Of a DNA stretch of 64,000 nt, positions 7,346 to 16,196 are shown one piece after another. Every line of letters begins with the position of its first letter. Position 1 is the first letter of the stretch. Under the pieces are notes generated by a model, which made no database searches, was not told the DNA's origin, and saw only the letters and a list, made by a program, of their open reading frames with translations. The position numbers and the translations under genes were made by a program. The DNA is from DASRJG01 sp032124015. GTDB taxonomy: Bacteria > Acidobacteriota > Polarisedimenticolia > Polarisedimenticolales > DASRJG01. The stretch spans positions 6,895 through 70,894 of the forward strand of contig JAQBEH010000098.1 in NCBI GenBank assembly GCA_032124015.1, written 5' to 3'.

Positions 7346-8544
7346 AACCATTCGACCCCGCAACCCGCGTCCAGGACTACCTCGTCTTCGGCGAGTTCGG
7401 CGACGTCAACCCGTCGATCACCGACTCGTCCACCTACACCTTCCTGCGCCCCGAGACGATGCAAGAGGTCTTCGAGCACGAGATCGAAGGATGTTTTCTC
7501 TACTCACGCCACTGGAACCCGACGAACAAGGTCCTCGCGGACGCCCTCGCACGAATGGAAGACGGCGAGGGCGCCGTCGTGATGTCTTCGGGGATGGCGG
7601 CCATCTCGACGACGCTGATGCTCCTCTGCAGCGCCGGCGACGACGTCGTCGCGTCGCGCACGATCTACGGGGGCACCTATGCCCTGATGAAAAACCTCCT
7701 CCCCCGCTTCGGCATCACGACACGCTTTGTTGACACGAAAGATCTCGCCGCGGTGAGCGCGGCGATCGGTGCCCGAACGAAGGTCCTCTACTGTGAGTCG
7801 ATCAGCAACCCGTTGCTCGAAGTGAACGACATCCCGAAGTTGGCGGGGATCGCCAAGGACCACGGCGTACAGCTCGTCGTCGACAACACATTCAGCCCGA
7901 TGATCATCTCGCCGCTTCGCCTGGGCGCCGACGTGGTGGTCCACAGCATGACCAAGTTCATCAACGGGACGAGCGACTGCGTCGCCGGCTGCGTCGTCAG
8001 CTCGCACGCGACGGTCGCGGGGCTGATGGACATCAACCAGGGCCCGGCGATGCTCTTCGGCCCGACGCTCGACTCCTTCCGCGCGGCGAGCATTCTGAAG
8101 AACATTCATTCGCTGCACGTTCGGCTGAAGAAACACTCCGAAAACGCGCTCGAGCTGGCGCGGCACATGGCGAGGCAAGGGCTGAAGGTCCACTACCCGG
8201 GGCTTCCGGACCACCCCCATCACGCGCTGCTCTTGCACCTCATGAACCGCGGGTACGGGTATGGCGGGATGCTCGTGCTCGACGCCGGAACCGCGGCGGC
8301 GGCCAACCGCTTGATGATGAGAATGCAGCAAGAAAAGGTCGGCTACCTCGCCGTGAGCCTCGGATACTTCAAGACCCTCTTCTCGTCGCCCGGACGAAGC
8401 ACGTCGTCGGAGATCCCCGTCGAAGAGCAGACTCGCATGGGCTTGTCGGACGGGCTCGTCCGATTCTCCATCGGGCTCGACCAGAATATCGACCGCACTT
8501 GGGAGACGATCGAGCGTTGTTTGAAGGACGCGAAGATCGGCTAG
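7342..8544 (+). CDS. Cys/Met-metabolism PLP-dependent enzyme (methionine gamma-lyase / O-acylhomoserine sulfhydrylase type)
   Basis: A 400-residue fold-type I PLP enzyme of the cystathionine beta/gamma family. Visible are SRHWNPTNKVLADALARMEDGE (55-76), MSSGMAAIS (81-89), the VVDNTFSP aspartate (Asp181) and SMTKF with the probable Schiff-base Lys205. GYFKTLFSSPGRSTSSEIP near the C-terminus is the substrate-carboxylate segment. Which reaction it performs (gamma-elimination of methionine, or sulfhydrylation of an activated homoserine) cannot be decided from sequence alone. Its ATG overlaps the truA stop and its stop overlaps that of the convergent lipoprotein gene. Confidence 0.9.
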   Translation: MKPFDPATRVQDYLVFGEFGDVNPSITDSSTYTFLRPETMQEVFEHEIEGCFLYSRHWNPTNKVLADALARMEDGEGAVVMSSGMAAISTTLMLLCSAGDDVVASRTIYGGTYALMKNLLPRFGITTRFVDTKDLAAVSAAIGARTKVLYCESISNPLLEVNDIPKLAGIAKDHGVQLVVDNTFSPMIISPLRLGADVVVHSMTKFINGTSDCVAGCVVSSHATVAGLMDINQGPAMLFGPTLDSFRAASILKNIHSLHVRLKKHSENALELARHMARQGLKVHYPGLPDHPHHALLLHLMNRGYGYGGMLVLDAGTAAAANRLMMRMQQEKVGYLAVSLGYFKTLFSSPGRSTSSEIPVEEQTRMGLSDGLVRFSIGLDQNIDRTWETIERCLKDAKIG

Positions 8545-9629
8545 TCGAACGGCCACACCGTCTCGTCGTTCTCGTTCGGCGTCCACCGCACGCGGTAGAC
8601 GGGCTCGGGTTTCAGCTGGTTTTCGATGGCGGCACGAACCTCATCGTCCGTCGGTGCGACGGCGCTGCTTCGCGGGATCGCAATAAACGCGTCGAGGTCG
8701 AACGGCTCGCCGGTTTTTGCGATGTCGTGGCGCCATATGGCGAGCGCGGGATCGGGTGAGAACCAACGCCCCTCGAGGCGTTCGAACGCCGACCAAATCG
8801 AAAACACTGGAATTTGCAGCGGGGACTTGAGTTCGCCGGGGTACCCCTCGCGCTCGACGATCTCGCCGGGGACCGTCACGCGCATGGGAGCAGGGAACGG
8901 GTCGTAGACGAGGCGCGAGATCTCGTCGATGGTGTACGGCTCGCCGGGCGCGGGGTCGAGGACGATGGAAACAGCGGAGATCGCGTCGTCGACGCTCTTG
9001 ACGAGCGCGGATTCTTCTTCGGTGAGTTTCTCGCCTTCCGTCTTCACCGAGAACAGCTCGCCGAGGCAGGCGCGCGCGCGGTCGGGATGCGTTTCGAGAT
9101 AGCCGTAGAGCTCTTTCGTTGCGGCGGCGTAGGTCGCGAGGTTCTTGCAGAAATCCGAGAGATCGACGTTGAGCCGCTGACGCTGCGCCGCCGTTGCACG
9201 CGCGCTGCGTCCCGGCGTCAGCGTCAGCTCGGCCCATCCTTCGCCGTCGGCGTAGACGACGCCGATGCCGGTGTCGCGAAAGAACTCGCGAAGGTCGGCC
9301 GGCTCCTTGAGGAGAGCGTTCCGGACGACGCGCCGCAAGCGGCCTTCCTCGCGGTCGACGACGTCCCTCTGGCGTTCGGGCTCGACGCTGCGCAGGCGAG
9401 AGCTCCACGGGTCGCTCCCGGCTTCGAGTTCGCGCGCGACGGACTCGAGGCGTTGCTGCACCCGAGGAGACTTGTCGTAGTCGGAGGGGTTGCGCAGGAC
9501 GACGCCGATCGATACGACCGACGCTCCGTGTTGGAGCACGCGCACTTCGAGCGACTCGGACACCGGGGGCTCCAGACAACCTGCCAGGAGAAGGGCGCAC
9601 GGGATGACGGCGAATCGGCGACCGATCAT
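8541..9629 (-). CDS. Hypothetical lipoprotein
   Basis: About 362 residues with a lipoprotein signal: MIGRR, a hydrophobic stretch and the lipobox LLAGC (Cys near residue 18). The start is set by GGAGGT lying 5-10 nt upstream of this ATG; a slightly earlier in-frame ATG overlaps the RBS and is less likely. The mature part is hydrophilic with a charged, probably helical region (residues ~55-100), and ends in FDLDAFIAIPRSSAVAPTDDEVRAAIENQL. I do not recognise a domain. It is divergent from the aminotransferase gene and tail-to-tail with the PLP enzyme. Confidence 0.75.
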   Translation of the reverse strand: MIGRRFAVIPCALLLAGCLEPPVSESLEVRVLQHGASVVSIGVVLRNPSDYDKSPRVQQRLESVARELEAGSDPWSSRLRSVEPERQRDVVDREEGRLRRVVRNALLKEPADLREFFRDTGIGVVYADGEGWAELTLTPGRSARATAAQRQRLNVDLSDFCKNLATYAAATKELYGYLETHPDRARACLGELFSVKTEGEKLTEEESALVKSVDDAISAVSIVLDPAPGEPYTIDEISRLVYDPFPAPMRVTVPGEIVEREGYPGELKSPLQIPVFSIWSAFERLEGRWFSPDPALAIWRHDIAKTGEPFDLDAFIAIPRSSAVAPTDDEVRAAIENQLKPEPVYRVRWTPNENDETVWPFD

Positions 9630-9663
9630 GACGACCTCCATCGTGCCGGTTTCGAAAAGAGCT

Positions 9664-9669
9664 TACACT
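9664..9669 (+). promoter_or_regulatory. -10-like hexamer TACACT
   Basis: TACACT ends 10 nt before the ATG of the aminotransferase gene. No RBS is visible between, as at several other starts in this window. Confidence 0.35.
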
Positions 9670-9679
9670 GTCCCCTCTC

Positions 9680-10825
9680 ATGCGTATCCCGCACGACCTG
9701 ACGCCGACCGCATGGGCACGCGCGCGCGCGGCGCGAGGGGCGATCCCCTACGACCTGACGATCAGCAACCCGACGCTCTGCGGCTTCGCGTACCCGCATG
9801 GCCTCCTGGATCCCCTCCGCGACCCCGCCGCTCTTCATTACCGGCCGGACCCCAAGGGGCTTCTCACTACCCGCGAGGCGGTGGCGAGAGAGTACGCGGC
9901 GCGAGGCGTCGTCGTCGATCCCGAGCACATCGTGCTCACGGCATCGTCGAGCGAGTCGTACGGCTTCCTCTTCAAGCTCCTGTGCGATCCCGGCGATACG
10001 GTCCTCGTGCCCACCCCGTCCTATCCGCTGTTCGAGCACCTGGCGTCACTCGAGGGGGTTCGCGTCACCCGATTCCCGCTTGACTCCGCCAACGGGTGGC
10101 AACCCCATCCCCCCGAGCCCGCGATCGCGAAGGACGCGCGAGCGGTCATCTTGGTCCACCCGAACAACCCCACCGGCTCGTGGGTCGACCCGGCGGCCGC
10201 CGAACGGCTCGCCCGCTGTGCGGGCGGCGCACCGATTCCGCTGATCGTCGACGAGGTATTCCGCGACTTCCCACTCGCGCCGCACGTGCACGCAAAGACG
10301 TTCGCATCGCGCTCGACGGGGTTGACCTTCACACTGGGCGGCCTCTCGAAGAGCCGGGGCCTCCCGCAGTTGAAACTTTCGTGGATCGTCCTCAGCGGGC
10401 CCGGCGCCGAAGTGGCAACGGCGCTCGCCGCGCTCGAGTTCATCGGCGACAGCTACCTCTCGGTCGGCACGCCGGTTCAGATGGCGCTCGGCGAACTCTT
10501 GGAGCGCGCGGCTCCAGTGCGCGACGCGATCCTCGCCCGCTGCCGCGAGAACCTCTCCCTGGCGCGCGGACTCGTTCAGAGGCTCCCCGCGGTGGAGTTG
10601 CTCGAGCCCGGCGGCGGCTGGAGCTTTGTTTTGCGGTTCCCTCGCGTCGTCGCCGAAGAGGCGTTGGTGCTGGAGCTACTCGAACGGCACGGCGTCGCCG
10701 TCCACCCGGGCTACTTCTTCGATTTTCCGACGGAGGGTTACCTGGTCCTCAGCCTGCTCGCTGAGCCGACCCCATTCGAGACCGGCCTCGAGCTAACGCT
10801 CGCCGCGATCGCCTCCCGGCTCTGA
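9680..10825 (+). CDS. Class I/II pyridoxal-phosphate aminotransferase
   Basis: A 381-residue fold-type I aminotransferase. It shows YDLTISNPTLCGF (24-36), HYRPDPKGLLTTREAVAREY (53-72), TASSSESYGFLF, HPNNPTG (160-166), VDEVF with the PLP-nitrogen-binding Asp191, and GGLSKSRGLPQLKLSW with the Schiff-base Lys224. The C-terminal HGVAVHPGYFFDF is typical of the AspC/alanine-type branch. The amino donor and acceptor are not identifiable. A palindromic terminator-like unit directly follows the stop. Confidence 0.88.
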   Translation: MRIPHDLTPTAWARARAARGAIPYDLTISNPTLCGFAYPHGLLDPLRDPAALHYRPDPKGLLTTREAVAREYAARGVVVDPEHIVLTASSSESYGFLFKLLCDPGDTVLVPTPSYPLFEHLASLEGVRVTRFPLDSANGWQPHPPEPAIAKDARAVILVHPNNPTGSWVDPAAAERLARCAGGAPIPLIVDEVFRDFPLAPHVHAKTFASRSTGLTFTLGGLSKSRGLPQLKLSWIVLSGPGAEVATALAALEFIGDSYLSVGTPVQMALGELLERAAPVRDAILARCRENLSLARGLVQRLPAVELLEPGGGWSFVLRFPRVVAEEALVLELLERHGVAVHPGYFFDFPTEGYLVLSLLAEPTPFETGLELTLAAIASRL

Positions 10826-10862
10826 AAAGGGGAGTGTCCCCTTTTCGTCGTCCCCTTTTCTC
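10825..10862. repeat. Short palindromic unit F between convergent genes
   Basis: AAAAGGGGA-GTG-TCCCCTTTT (10825-10845), followed by another half-unit TCCCCTTTTCTCAG. It lies between the stops of the aminotransferase and esterase genes and could act as a bidirectional terminator. It belongs to the family described under element A but lacks the core. Confidence 0.75.
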
Positions 10863-11700
10863 AGCTGAGCAGGAATCGCAGGAGTTGCGGCAGGCGCTCG
10901 GCCCAGGCGGCCTCGTTGTGGACGGCGCCCACCTCCTCGACGTACAGGAGATTGGGCCCCTCGCGGTAACCCTTCCTCACCAGCAGATCCCGCGTGTCGC
11001 GCACCATCCGCAAGTACTCTTTCGGCTTGTGACGCAGATGGAGCGGGTCGCGAGCGCGGGGACGGCCCTCGTGCGTGCCAACGTCCATGTAGATGCGCCC
11101 GCCGACGAATCGCGCGCGCTCGAGGTAGTCCATCAGGGCGCCTCGCGCAAAACCCACGGAGGGCGAGATCGCGCCCACCGTGCCGAACACGTCGGGTCTT
11201 TCGAAGAAAGCGTAGAGGCTGATCAGTCCGCCCATCGACGACCCGATCGTTCCCGTCGCTTCGCGCTCCCCGGTGGTGCGAAACGCCTCATCAACGAGCG
11301 GCTTCACCGTCTCGACGATGAAGTTCACATAGTCGGTCGCGCGGCCGCCCCCGAAACGGGCGTCGTGGAATGGAGAGTACTCGTGGAGGCGGTCCGCTCC
11401 GGTGTTGGGGACACCGACGACGATCGCCTCGATCCCCTCTTCGGCGAGCTCCTCGAGGGCTTCGTCGACGCGCCACTCCCCGGCGAAACTCGTCACCTCG
11501 TCGAAGAGATTTTGCCCGTCGTGCATGTAGAGGGTCGGATAGGTCCGGTTCGCAGTGGGGTACGAGGGCGGGAGGTACACGAGAATGTCGCGCGTATTGC
11601 CGAGCACTTCGCTGCGCACGTCGCGCAACACCTTGACGGTGCCCGCGATGCGCGCCCCGCCGCCTTCGTAGGCCTCTTCGTAGTCCAACCAGTCGGCCAT
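10861..11700 (-). CDS. Alpha/beta-hydrolase, enterochelin-esterase-like
   Basis: A 279-residue putative esterase (esterase D / Fes-like family). It has the strand RDILVYLPPSYP (38-48), YPTLYMHDGQNLFDE (54-68) and the nucleophile elbow IGSSMGGLISLYAF with Ser155. VEEVGAVHNEAAWAERLPQLLRFLL near the C-terminus supplies the probable catalytic His. There is no signal peptide, so it is likely cytoplasmic. These enzymes cleave ester bonds of siderophores or other small esters. No iron-uptake genes are nearby, so the substrate is open. Confidence 0.85.
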   Translation of the reverse strand: MADWLDYEEAYEGGGARIAGTVKVLRDVRSEVLGNTRDILVYLPPSYPTANRTYPTLYMHDGQNLFDEVTSFAGEWRVDEALEELAEEGIEAIVVGVPNTGADRLHEYSPFHDARFGGGRATDYVNFIVETVKPLVDEAFRTTGEREATGTIGSSMGGLISLYAFFERPDVFGTVGAISPSVGFARGALMDYLERARFVGGRIYMDVGTHEGRPRARDPLHLRHKPKEYLRMVRDTRDLLVRKGYREGPNLLYVEEVGAVHNEAAWAERLPQLLRFLLS

Positions 11701-11708
11701 CGCTCGCT

Positions 11709-11714
11709 ACGATA
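11709..11714 (-). promoter_or_regulatory. -10-like hexamer TATCGT before the esterase gene
   Basis: On the minus strand TATCGT ends 8 nt before the ATG at 11700, with no RBS between. It fits the leaderless pattern. Confidence 0.4.
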
Positions 11715-11726
11715 GCAAGACGGCCG

Positions 11727-12680
11727 TCAGGTTTCCTTGGCCACCCGCGGCAGCCGCACGCGGAAAGCGGCACCACCCAGATCCGATCGGAAGACCTCGA
11801 CCGACCCGTGATGCGCCTCCGCGCAGAGCTTCACCGACACCAATCCCAACCCCAGACCCGTCGGTTTCGACGTGTAAAACGCATCGAAGATGGCGTCCAA
11901 CGCGTCCACCGGGACTCCCGGACCATCGTCGTGCACTTCGACGAAGGCCGCTGCCGCGTCGCTTGCCACGCGCACTTCGATACGTCCGGTTCCTCGGGTG
12001 GCGTCGGCCGCGTTGAGGATGAGATTCAAGACCATTCGATCGATGAGGACCTCGTCCATCGACAGCACGACGGCATCGCCGGCTTTCATCGTGACCTTGC
12101 ACCGCTGTACCCGTTCGTGACGCTGGGCGAGCTGAACCGCGCGGTCAACCACGCCGACGAGATCCCTTTCGACCAGCCCTCCAGGGCGGCTCTCCCGGCC
12201 GAGGGTCATCAGTCGTTGCGACAGCGCCGCGAGTTCGACGAACGCCCGCCGCATCGCCTCGGCGGCTTTCTGCTTGGTCTCCATTCCGGCCAGCGGCTCG
12301 GCGAGTAGCTCCGCGTTTCCGCGCGCCACCAGCAAGACGTTGTTGATGTCGTGGGCCACCGACGCAGCGAACAGCCCGGCCAGGGCCCGGTGCTCCGAGG
12401 CCACGAGGGTGTCGCGCTGATCCAGGAGGATCTCCTGCTGCCGTCGCACGCGGATCAGGAGCACCACTGCAACGACGTAGAACACGACGCCCGTGCCGAA
12501 GACGAACAAGACGCCCTTCACGCGCTCGAGATGCTCGAGGTGCTCGACCGACTCGGCCGCGACGGCCGCGACGTGCGACGAGGTCAGGATGTAAGCCACG
12601 CTCGAGACCACGTAGAAAATGGCCAAGACGGCCGCGACCCCATGGGGCCGGACCAAGCGTTCCTTGAGGGCGTCTTTCAT
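11727..12680 (-). CDS. Membrane-bound sensor histidine kinase
   Basis: About 317 residues from the ATG chosen here (a GTG 27 bp upstream is possible). There are two membrane helices (about 15-35 and 55-77), a short extracytoplasmic loop between them, then the dimerisation domain with the H-box SVAHDINNVL (His110). The ATPase domain has the N-box LILNAADAT, G1 DDGPGVP, the F-box-like FDAFYTSKP and G2 GLGLGLVSV. It is a minimal HisKA/HATPase kinase with no PAS, HAMP or receiver domain. No response regulator gene is adjacent, so it is an orphan in this window. Confidence 0.88.
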   Translation of the reverse strand: MKDALKERLVRPHGVAAVLAIFYVVSSVAYILTSSHVAAVAAESVEHLEHLERVKGVLFVFGTGVVFYVVAVVLLIRVRRQQEILLDQRDTLVASEHRALAGLFAASVAHDINNVLLVARGNAELLAEPLAGMETKQKAAEAMRRAFVELAALSQRLMTLGRESRPGGLVERDLVGVVDRAVQLAQRHERVQRCKVTMKAGDAVVLSMDEVLIDRMVLNLILNAADATRGTGRIEVRVASDAAAAFVEVHDDGPGVPVDALDAIFDAFYTSKPTGLGLGLVSVKLCAEAHHGSVEVFRSDLGGAAFRVRLPRVAKET

Positions 12681-12730
12681 GAGCTTCACTGAGGACGTAT
12701 TTACCACAACGGCCTCATACTTCCTCGGCC

Positions 12731-13357
12731 ATGTCCCGAAACCGCCTCGCCGGCGCGCTCTTGTTCCTCTTCATCCCCCTCGTGCTCGTCCTCTACCTCC
12801 GTATGCCGCTGGGGCTTCCCGGAAGCCTCTTCCTCGGCATGGTTTTGATGTTCGCCCACCGATTCGTCGCGCGGCCCTTCATGAATCGCCACCTCGGGAG
12901 GCGCTGTTTCTGGTGCGGCTGCGACCTTTCCGGTCCCGGAGTCCCGGCGCCGTTCAGCTCGCGGAGGGAGACGATCAAAGCACGAGCCTGCTCGGGCACG
13001 CACGCAAACCGGTTGATCGCGTTCGCGCGGATGGTGGCCGCCGGACGGCTCGTCGTGTTCCTCTTGATCCTCCTACCCGTGCTGATCTACCTCGCCAACG
13101 CTCTCCTCACGATCGCGGGTCACGGCTTTTTCCCGCTCGACACCGCGCGGGCCGCGTTCAAGATCCCGATCGCCATCGCGGTCGTCACGCTGTCGTTCGC
13201 TTGGCCGCTCGGCGCCAAGCTCACGCGCGAGCCGGCGATCGACGTGCCCGCGCACAACTTCTCGCTGCTCGGGATCGCGACAACGCTCTGGGTCTTCCGG
13301 ATCGTGGGGCTGTTCTGGCTCGGCCAGGCCATGTGGAACGCGTTGCGGCCCAGCTAG
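12731..13357 (+). CDS. Hypothetical membrane protein with a Cys-rich motif
   Basis: A 208-residue protein with hydrophobic segments at about 8-24, 28-46, 101-125, 138-155 and 180-200. Between helices two and three it carries RRCFWCGCDLSG, a C-x2-C-x-C motif that may bind metal, and a later single Cys. No family is recognised. It is divergent from the histidine kinase, with 50 bp between the chosen starts, so the two could share a control region. Its stop touches the palindromic unit at 13356. Confidence 0.65.
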   Translation: MSRNRLAGALLFLFIPLVLVLYLRMPLGLPGSLFLGMVLMFAHRFVARPFMNRHLGRRCFWCGCDLSGPGVPAPFSSRRETIKARACSGTHANRLIAFARMVAAGRLVVFLLILLPVLIYLANALLTIAGHGFFPLDTARAAFKIPIAIAVVTLSFAWPLGAKLTREPAIDVPAHNFSLLGIATTLWVFRIVGLFWLGQAMWNALRPS

Positions 13358-13372
13358 GGGGACTGTCCCCCT
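13356..13372. repeat. Short palindromic unit G (AGGGGGAC T GTCCCCCT)
   Basis: A perfect 8-bp inverted repeat with a 1-nt centre. It spans the stop of the upstream + gene and reaches the stop of the convergent antiporter gene. The GGGGAC..GTCCCC sequence matches the other palindromic units. Confidence 0.65.
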
Positions 13373-14646
13373 CATCGAGCCGGGATGCGGCCGAGGCTCC
13401 ACTTCAACGCGGGGGGCGTCACCATTGTCGTCACGATCACCATGACGACGATCGCGGAGAAGCTCGCAGCGTCGACGATGTGCTCACCGCCGACTTGGAG
13501 ACTCAATCCGATGTTCGCGAAAATCAAGCCGACCTCACCGCGCGGGATCATCCCGAGGCCGACGGTCATCCGATCGACGCCCTTTCCAATCACACCCAGG
13601 GAGCACACTTGCTTCCCGACGATCGCGGCAATCGTCAAAGCGGCGGCCAGACCGAGGACGCCCGGCTGCGCGAACGATTTCAGATCCGTTCGCATGCCCA
13701 TCAAGACGAAAAAGACCGGCACCAGGAACGACGAGATCGGATGGATCAGCTCCTCGAGCTGATGCTCCCCGCGGTCAACGAAGTCCCGGTAGTGAACCCT
13801 TTCGAGAATGAGCCCCGCCGCGAATGCGCCGACGATCGGAGCAAGCTCGATCGCGTTGGCCAGCCAGGAGAGCATGAAGCAGAACGCGAGACCTGAGGCC
13901 AGGAGCACGCCCCTCGCGCGCAGACGCGAAGCGAACAAGAAGGCCTTGGGAGACACCGCCGCGCCCAAGAACAACGATCCTGCCAAGAACACGACCGCCT
14001 TGAGGAGCGGCCACCCGATGGCGCCGTAGCTGAAATCGCCCCCACGGTCCGCCGCGAGGATGAGTCCGGTGACGGCGGAAAGGATGACCAGCCCCATGAC
14101 GTCGTCGATCACCGCCGCGCCCAGAATGACTCGCGACTCGTTGCTCTGCGATTGGCCGAGGTCTTTGAACACGCGAGCGGTGATGCCCACGCTGGTCGCG
14201 CAGAGCGTCGCGCCGATGAAGACATGCAGGTAAATCGAATGATCGGGCATCAGCCAGACGGAAACACCCCACCCCAGAAGGAACGGGGCGATCACGCCGA
14301 GGGCCGCCACCAGGAGCGACGAGAGGCCCACTTTGAGCATCTCGCCGATGGTGGACTCGAGCCCCACTTCGAAGAGCAGAATCAAGACACCCAGCCTCGC
14401 GAGCATGTCGATGGTGCCGTCGGTCTTGATCGCTTCGAAGCCGTCGAACCCCACGAGGGTCAGGTTGCCGATCAGAACCCCGAACGCCAGTTCGCCGAGC
14501 ACCGAGGGCTGCCCGATCCGCGCCGCGAGGTCTCCCCCGATCTTCGCCGCGAAGAGGATCAGCGCGAGCGCCAAGACGACCGGCGCCACGGGATCGGCGT
14601 GCGCTCCGGCCGACGCAACGAAAAAGTGCAGGGTGCTACCGCCCAT
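13372..14646 (-). CDS. CPA2-family cation:proton antiporter (Kef/NhaS3-like)
   Basis: A 424-residue membrane protein with about 12-13 helices. It includes the CPA2 motif LGVLILLFEVGLEST, LCATSVGITARVFKDLG, the paired aspartates AAVIDDVMGLVIL in the ion-binding helix and GMIPRGEVGLIFANIG. There is no RCK/TrkA-N domain, so it is the short NapA/NhaS-like form. It exchanges Na+ or K+ for protons across the inner membrane. The start is placed at MGGSTLHFF, which has a GGGAG Shine-Dalgarno; the frame is open further upstream but those residues are charged and unlike the family. Confidence 0.9.
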   Translation of the reverse strand: MGGSTLHFFVASAGAHADPVAPVVLALALILFAAKIGGDLAARIGQPSVLGELAFGVLIGNLTLVGFDGFEAIKTDGTIDMLARLGVLILLFEVGLESTIGEMLKVGLSSLLVAALGVIAPFLLGWGVSVWLMPDHSIYLHVFIGATLCATSVGITARVFKDLGQSQSNESRVILGAAVIDDVMGLVILSAVTGLILAADRGGDFSYGAIGWPLLKAVVFLAGSLFLGAAVSPKAFLFASRLRARGVLLASGLAFCFMLSWLANAIELAPIVGAFAAGLILERVHYRDFVDRGEHQLEELIHPISSFLVPVFFVLMGMRTDLKSFAQPGVLGLAAALTIAAIVGKQVCSLGVIGKGVDRMTVGLGMIPRGEVGLIFANIGLSLQVGGEHIVDAASFSAIVVMVIVTTMVTPPALKWSLGRIPAR

Positions 14647-14733
14647 CCGTTCACTCCCTTGTGGCTTCCCGCGACGCGCGAGACCACCCATGATAGAACT
14701 TCGCGCGAACTTATCGAAATCAGGAGAGCCCAG

Positions 14734-15627
14734 ATGATGAAATCGTTCCTCGCCGTCCTTGCGGCCGCATTCGCCCTGGCCTCCCTCCCCGCGCGGGCGC
14801 AGGGTGATGACTTCTCGAAGATCGAGATCAAGCCGACGAAGGTCGCAGGCACGATCTGGCTGCTCGAGGGAGCGGGCGGCAACATCGGCGTCTCCGCCGG
14901 CCCCGACGGTCTGTTGATCGTGGACGACCAGTTCCTCCCCTTGGCCGACAAGATCAAGGCCGCCCTCAAGGGGATCTCCCCCGACGGCAAGTTGGCGTTC
15001 GTGGTGAATACCCACTGGCACGGCGATCACACCGGCGGCAATCGCGCGTTCGGGAAAGAAGCCACGATCATCGCGCAGCTCAACGTCAGGAAGCGCCTCG
15101 CCACCCCGCAGGACCGGGGCGGCCGGATGTCGGAGGCATCACCCAAGGAAGCGCTTCCGGTCGTCACCTTCGAGGATGGCGTGACGATCTGGTTCAACGG
15201 TGAAGAGATCGAGGTCGTCCACGTTCCGAGCGGCCATACCGACGGCGACGCGATCGTTTACTTCAAGGGCGCGAACGTCGTGCACATGGGCGACCAGTTT
15301 TTCAACGGGATGTTCCCGTTCATCGACCTGAACTCGGGTGGCGACCTGGCGGGCTACGTCAAGAACGTCGCGGACACGGTGGCGAGGATCCCGGCCGACG
15401 CGAAGATCATCCCCGGGCACGGTGGGCTCGCCACCGTCGAGGACCTCAAGACGTTTCACACCATGCTCGCGAAGACCACGGACTACGTGAGGGCGGAAAT
15501 CGCCAAGGGAATGACGCTCGAGCAGGCGAAAAAGGCGGGCCTTCCGGACGAGTGGAAGAGCTACGCGAGCGACTTCATCACCGTTGAGAAGTGGGTCGAA
15601 ACCGTCTACACCAGCCTGAGAAAATAA
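14734..15627 (+). CDS. Periplasmic metallo-beta-lactamase-fold hydrolase
   Basis: A 297-residue protein with a signal peptide (MMKSFLAVLAAAFALASLPARA, cleavage near 22). The metal site is NTHWHGDHTGG (His94, His96, Asp98, His99), with VPSGHTDGDAIVYF and IIPGHGG supplying further ligands. It is the subclass-B-like hydrolase type common in environmental genomes; a true beta-lactamase role is not shown. AGGAGA lies just upstream of the first of two ATGs. The stop overlaps the next gene's start (TAATG). Confidence 0.9.
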   Translation: MMKSFLAVLAAAFALASLPARAQGDDFSKIEIKPTKVAGTIWLLEGAGGNIGVSAGPDGLLIVDDQFLPLADKIKAALKGISPDGKLAFVVNTHWHGDHTGGNRAFGKEATIIAQLNVRKRLATPQDRGGRMSEASPKEALPVVTFEDGVTIWFNGEEIEVVHVPSGHTDGDAIVYFKGANVVHMGDQFFNGMFPFIDLNSGGDLAGYVKNVADTVARIPADAKIIPGHGGLATVEDLKTFHTMLAKTTDYVRAEIAKGMTLEQAKKAGLPDEWKSYASDFITVEKWVETVYTSLRK

Positions 15628-16184
15628 TGCGCGCCTCCGTCCCGCTGCGCCGTGCCTACAAGCTGATCAACCACGGGCCGACGACGCTCATCACGTCGGC
15701 TTCGGGCGGCCGGCGCAACGTGATGACCGCCGCGTGGGTGATGGCGGTTGACTTCGATCCGGCGAAGATCGTGGCCGTGATCGCGGCGGACACGTTCACC
15801 CGTAAGCTGATCGAGGCGTCGGGGGAGTTCGTCGTCAACGTGCCGACCGCGAAGATGATCGACACCGTCTACGCCGCGGGGCAGGTCTCCGGCGAGGAGG
15901 TGGACAAGTTGGCCACGCTGGGGCTAGCGACGTCCCCCGCGTCGATCGTCGCGGCACCCCTTCTCGAAGGCTGCGCCGCCTGGCTCGAATGCAGGGTCGT
16001 CCCCGAGCCTCACATGCAAGAGCGATACGACCTCTTCGTGGGCGATGTGGTCGCCGCCTGGGCCGACGACGCCTCGTTCGCCGACGGCGTGTGGCGCTTC
16101 CCCCACGACGAAGACCGCACGCTGCATCACCTCTCCGCCGGGGTCTTCATCACCAGCGGCGATATCGTGACGGCAAGATCGTAG
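15627..16184 (+). CDS. Flavin reductase-like, FMN-binding domain protein
   Basis: A 185-residue split-barrel flavin reductase domain: GPTTLITSASGGRRNVMTAAWVMAVDFDPAKIVAVI (about 18-53), GEFVVNVPTAKMIDTVYAAG, then EGCAAWLECRVV and HHLSAGVFI. Members bind FMN and reduce it, or act as partners of monooxygenases. No monooxygenase is adjacent. The ATG overlaps the stop of the hydrolase gene, indicating one operon. Confidence 0.85.
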   Translation: MRASVPLRRAYKLINHGPTTLITSASGGRRNVMTAAWVMAVDFDPAKIVAVIAADTFTRKLIEASGEFVVNVPTAKMIDTVYAAGQVSGEEVDKLATLGLATSPASIVAAPLLEGCAAWLECRVVPEPHMQERYDLFVGDVVAAWADDASFADGVWRFPHDEDRTLHHLSAGVFITSGDIVTARS

Positions 16185-16196
16185 AAGGAGATTGTC

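Noticed and set aside
14647..15030. N-terminal extension of the CPA2 antiporter to 15030
   Set aside because: The extra residues are charged, unlike the family, and antisense to the hydrolase gene. The ATG at 14646 has its own RBS and begins the first helix.
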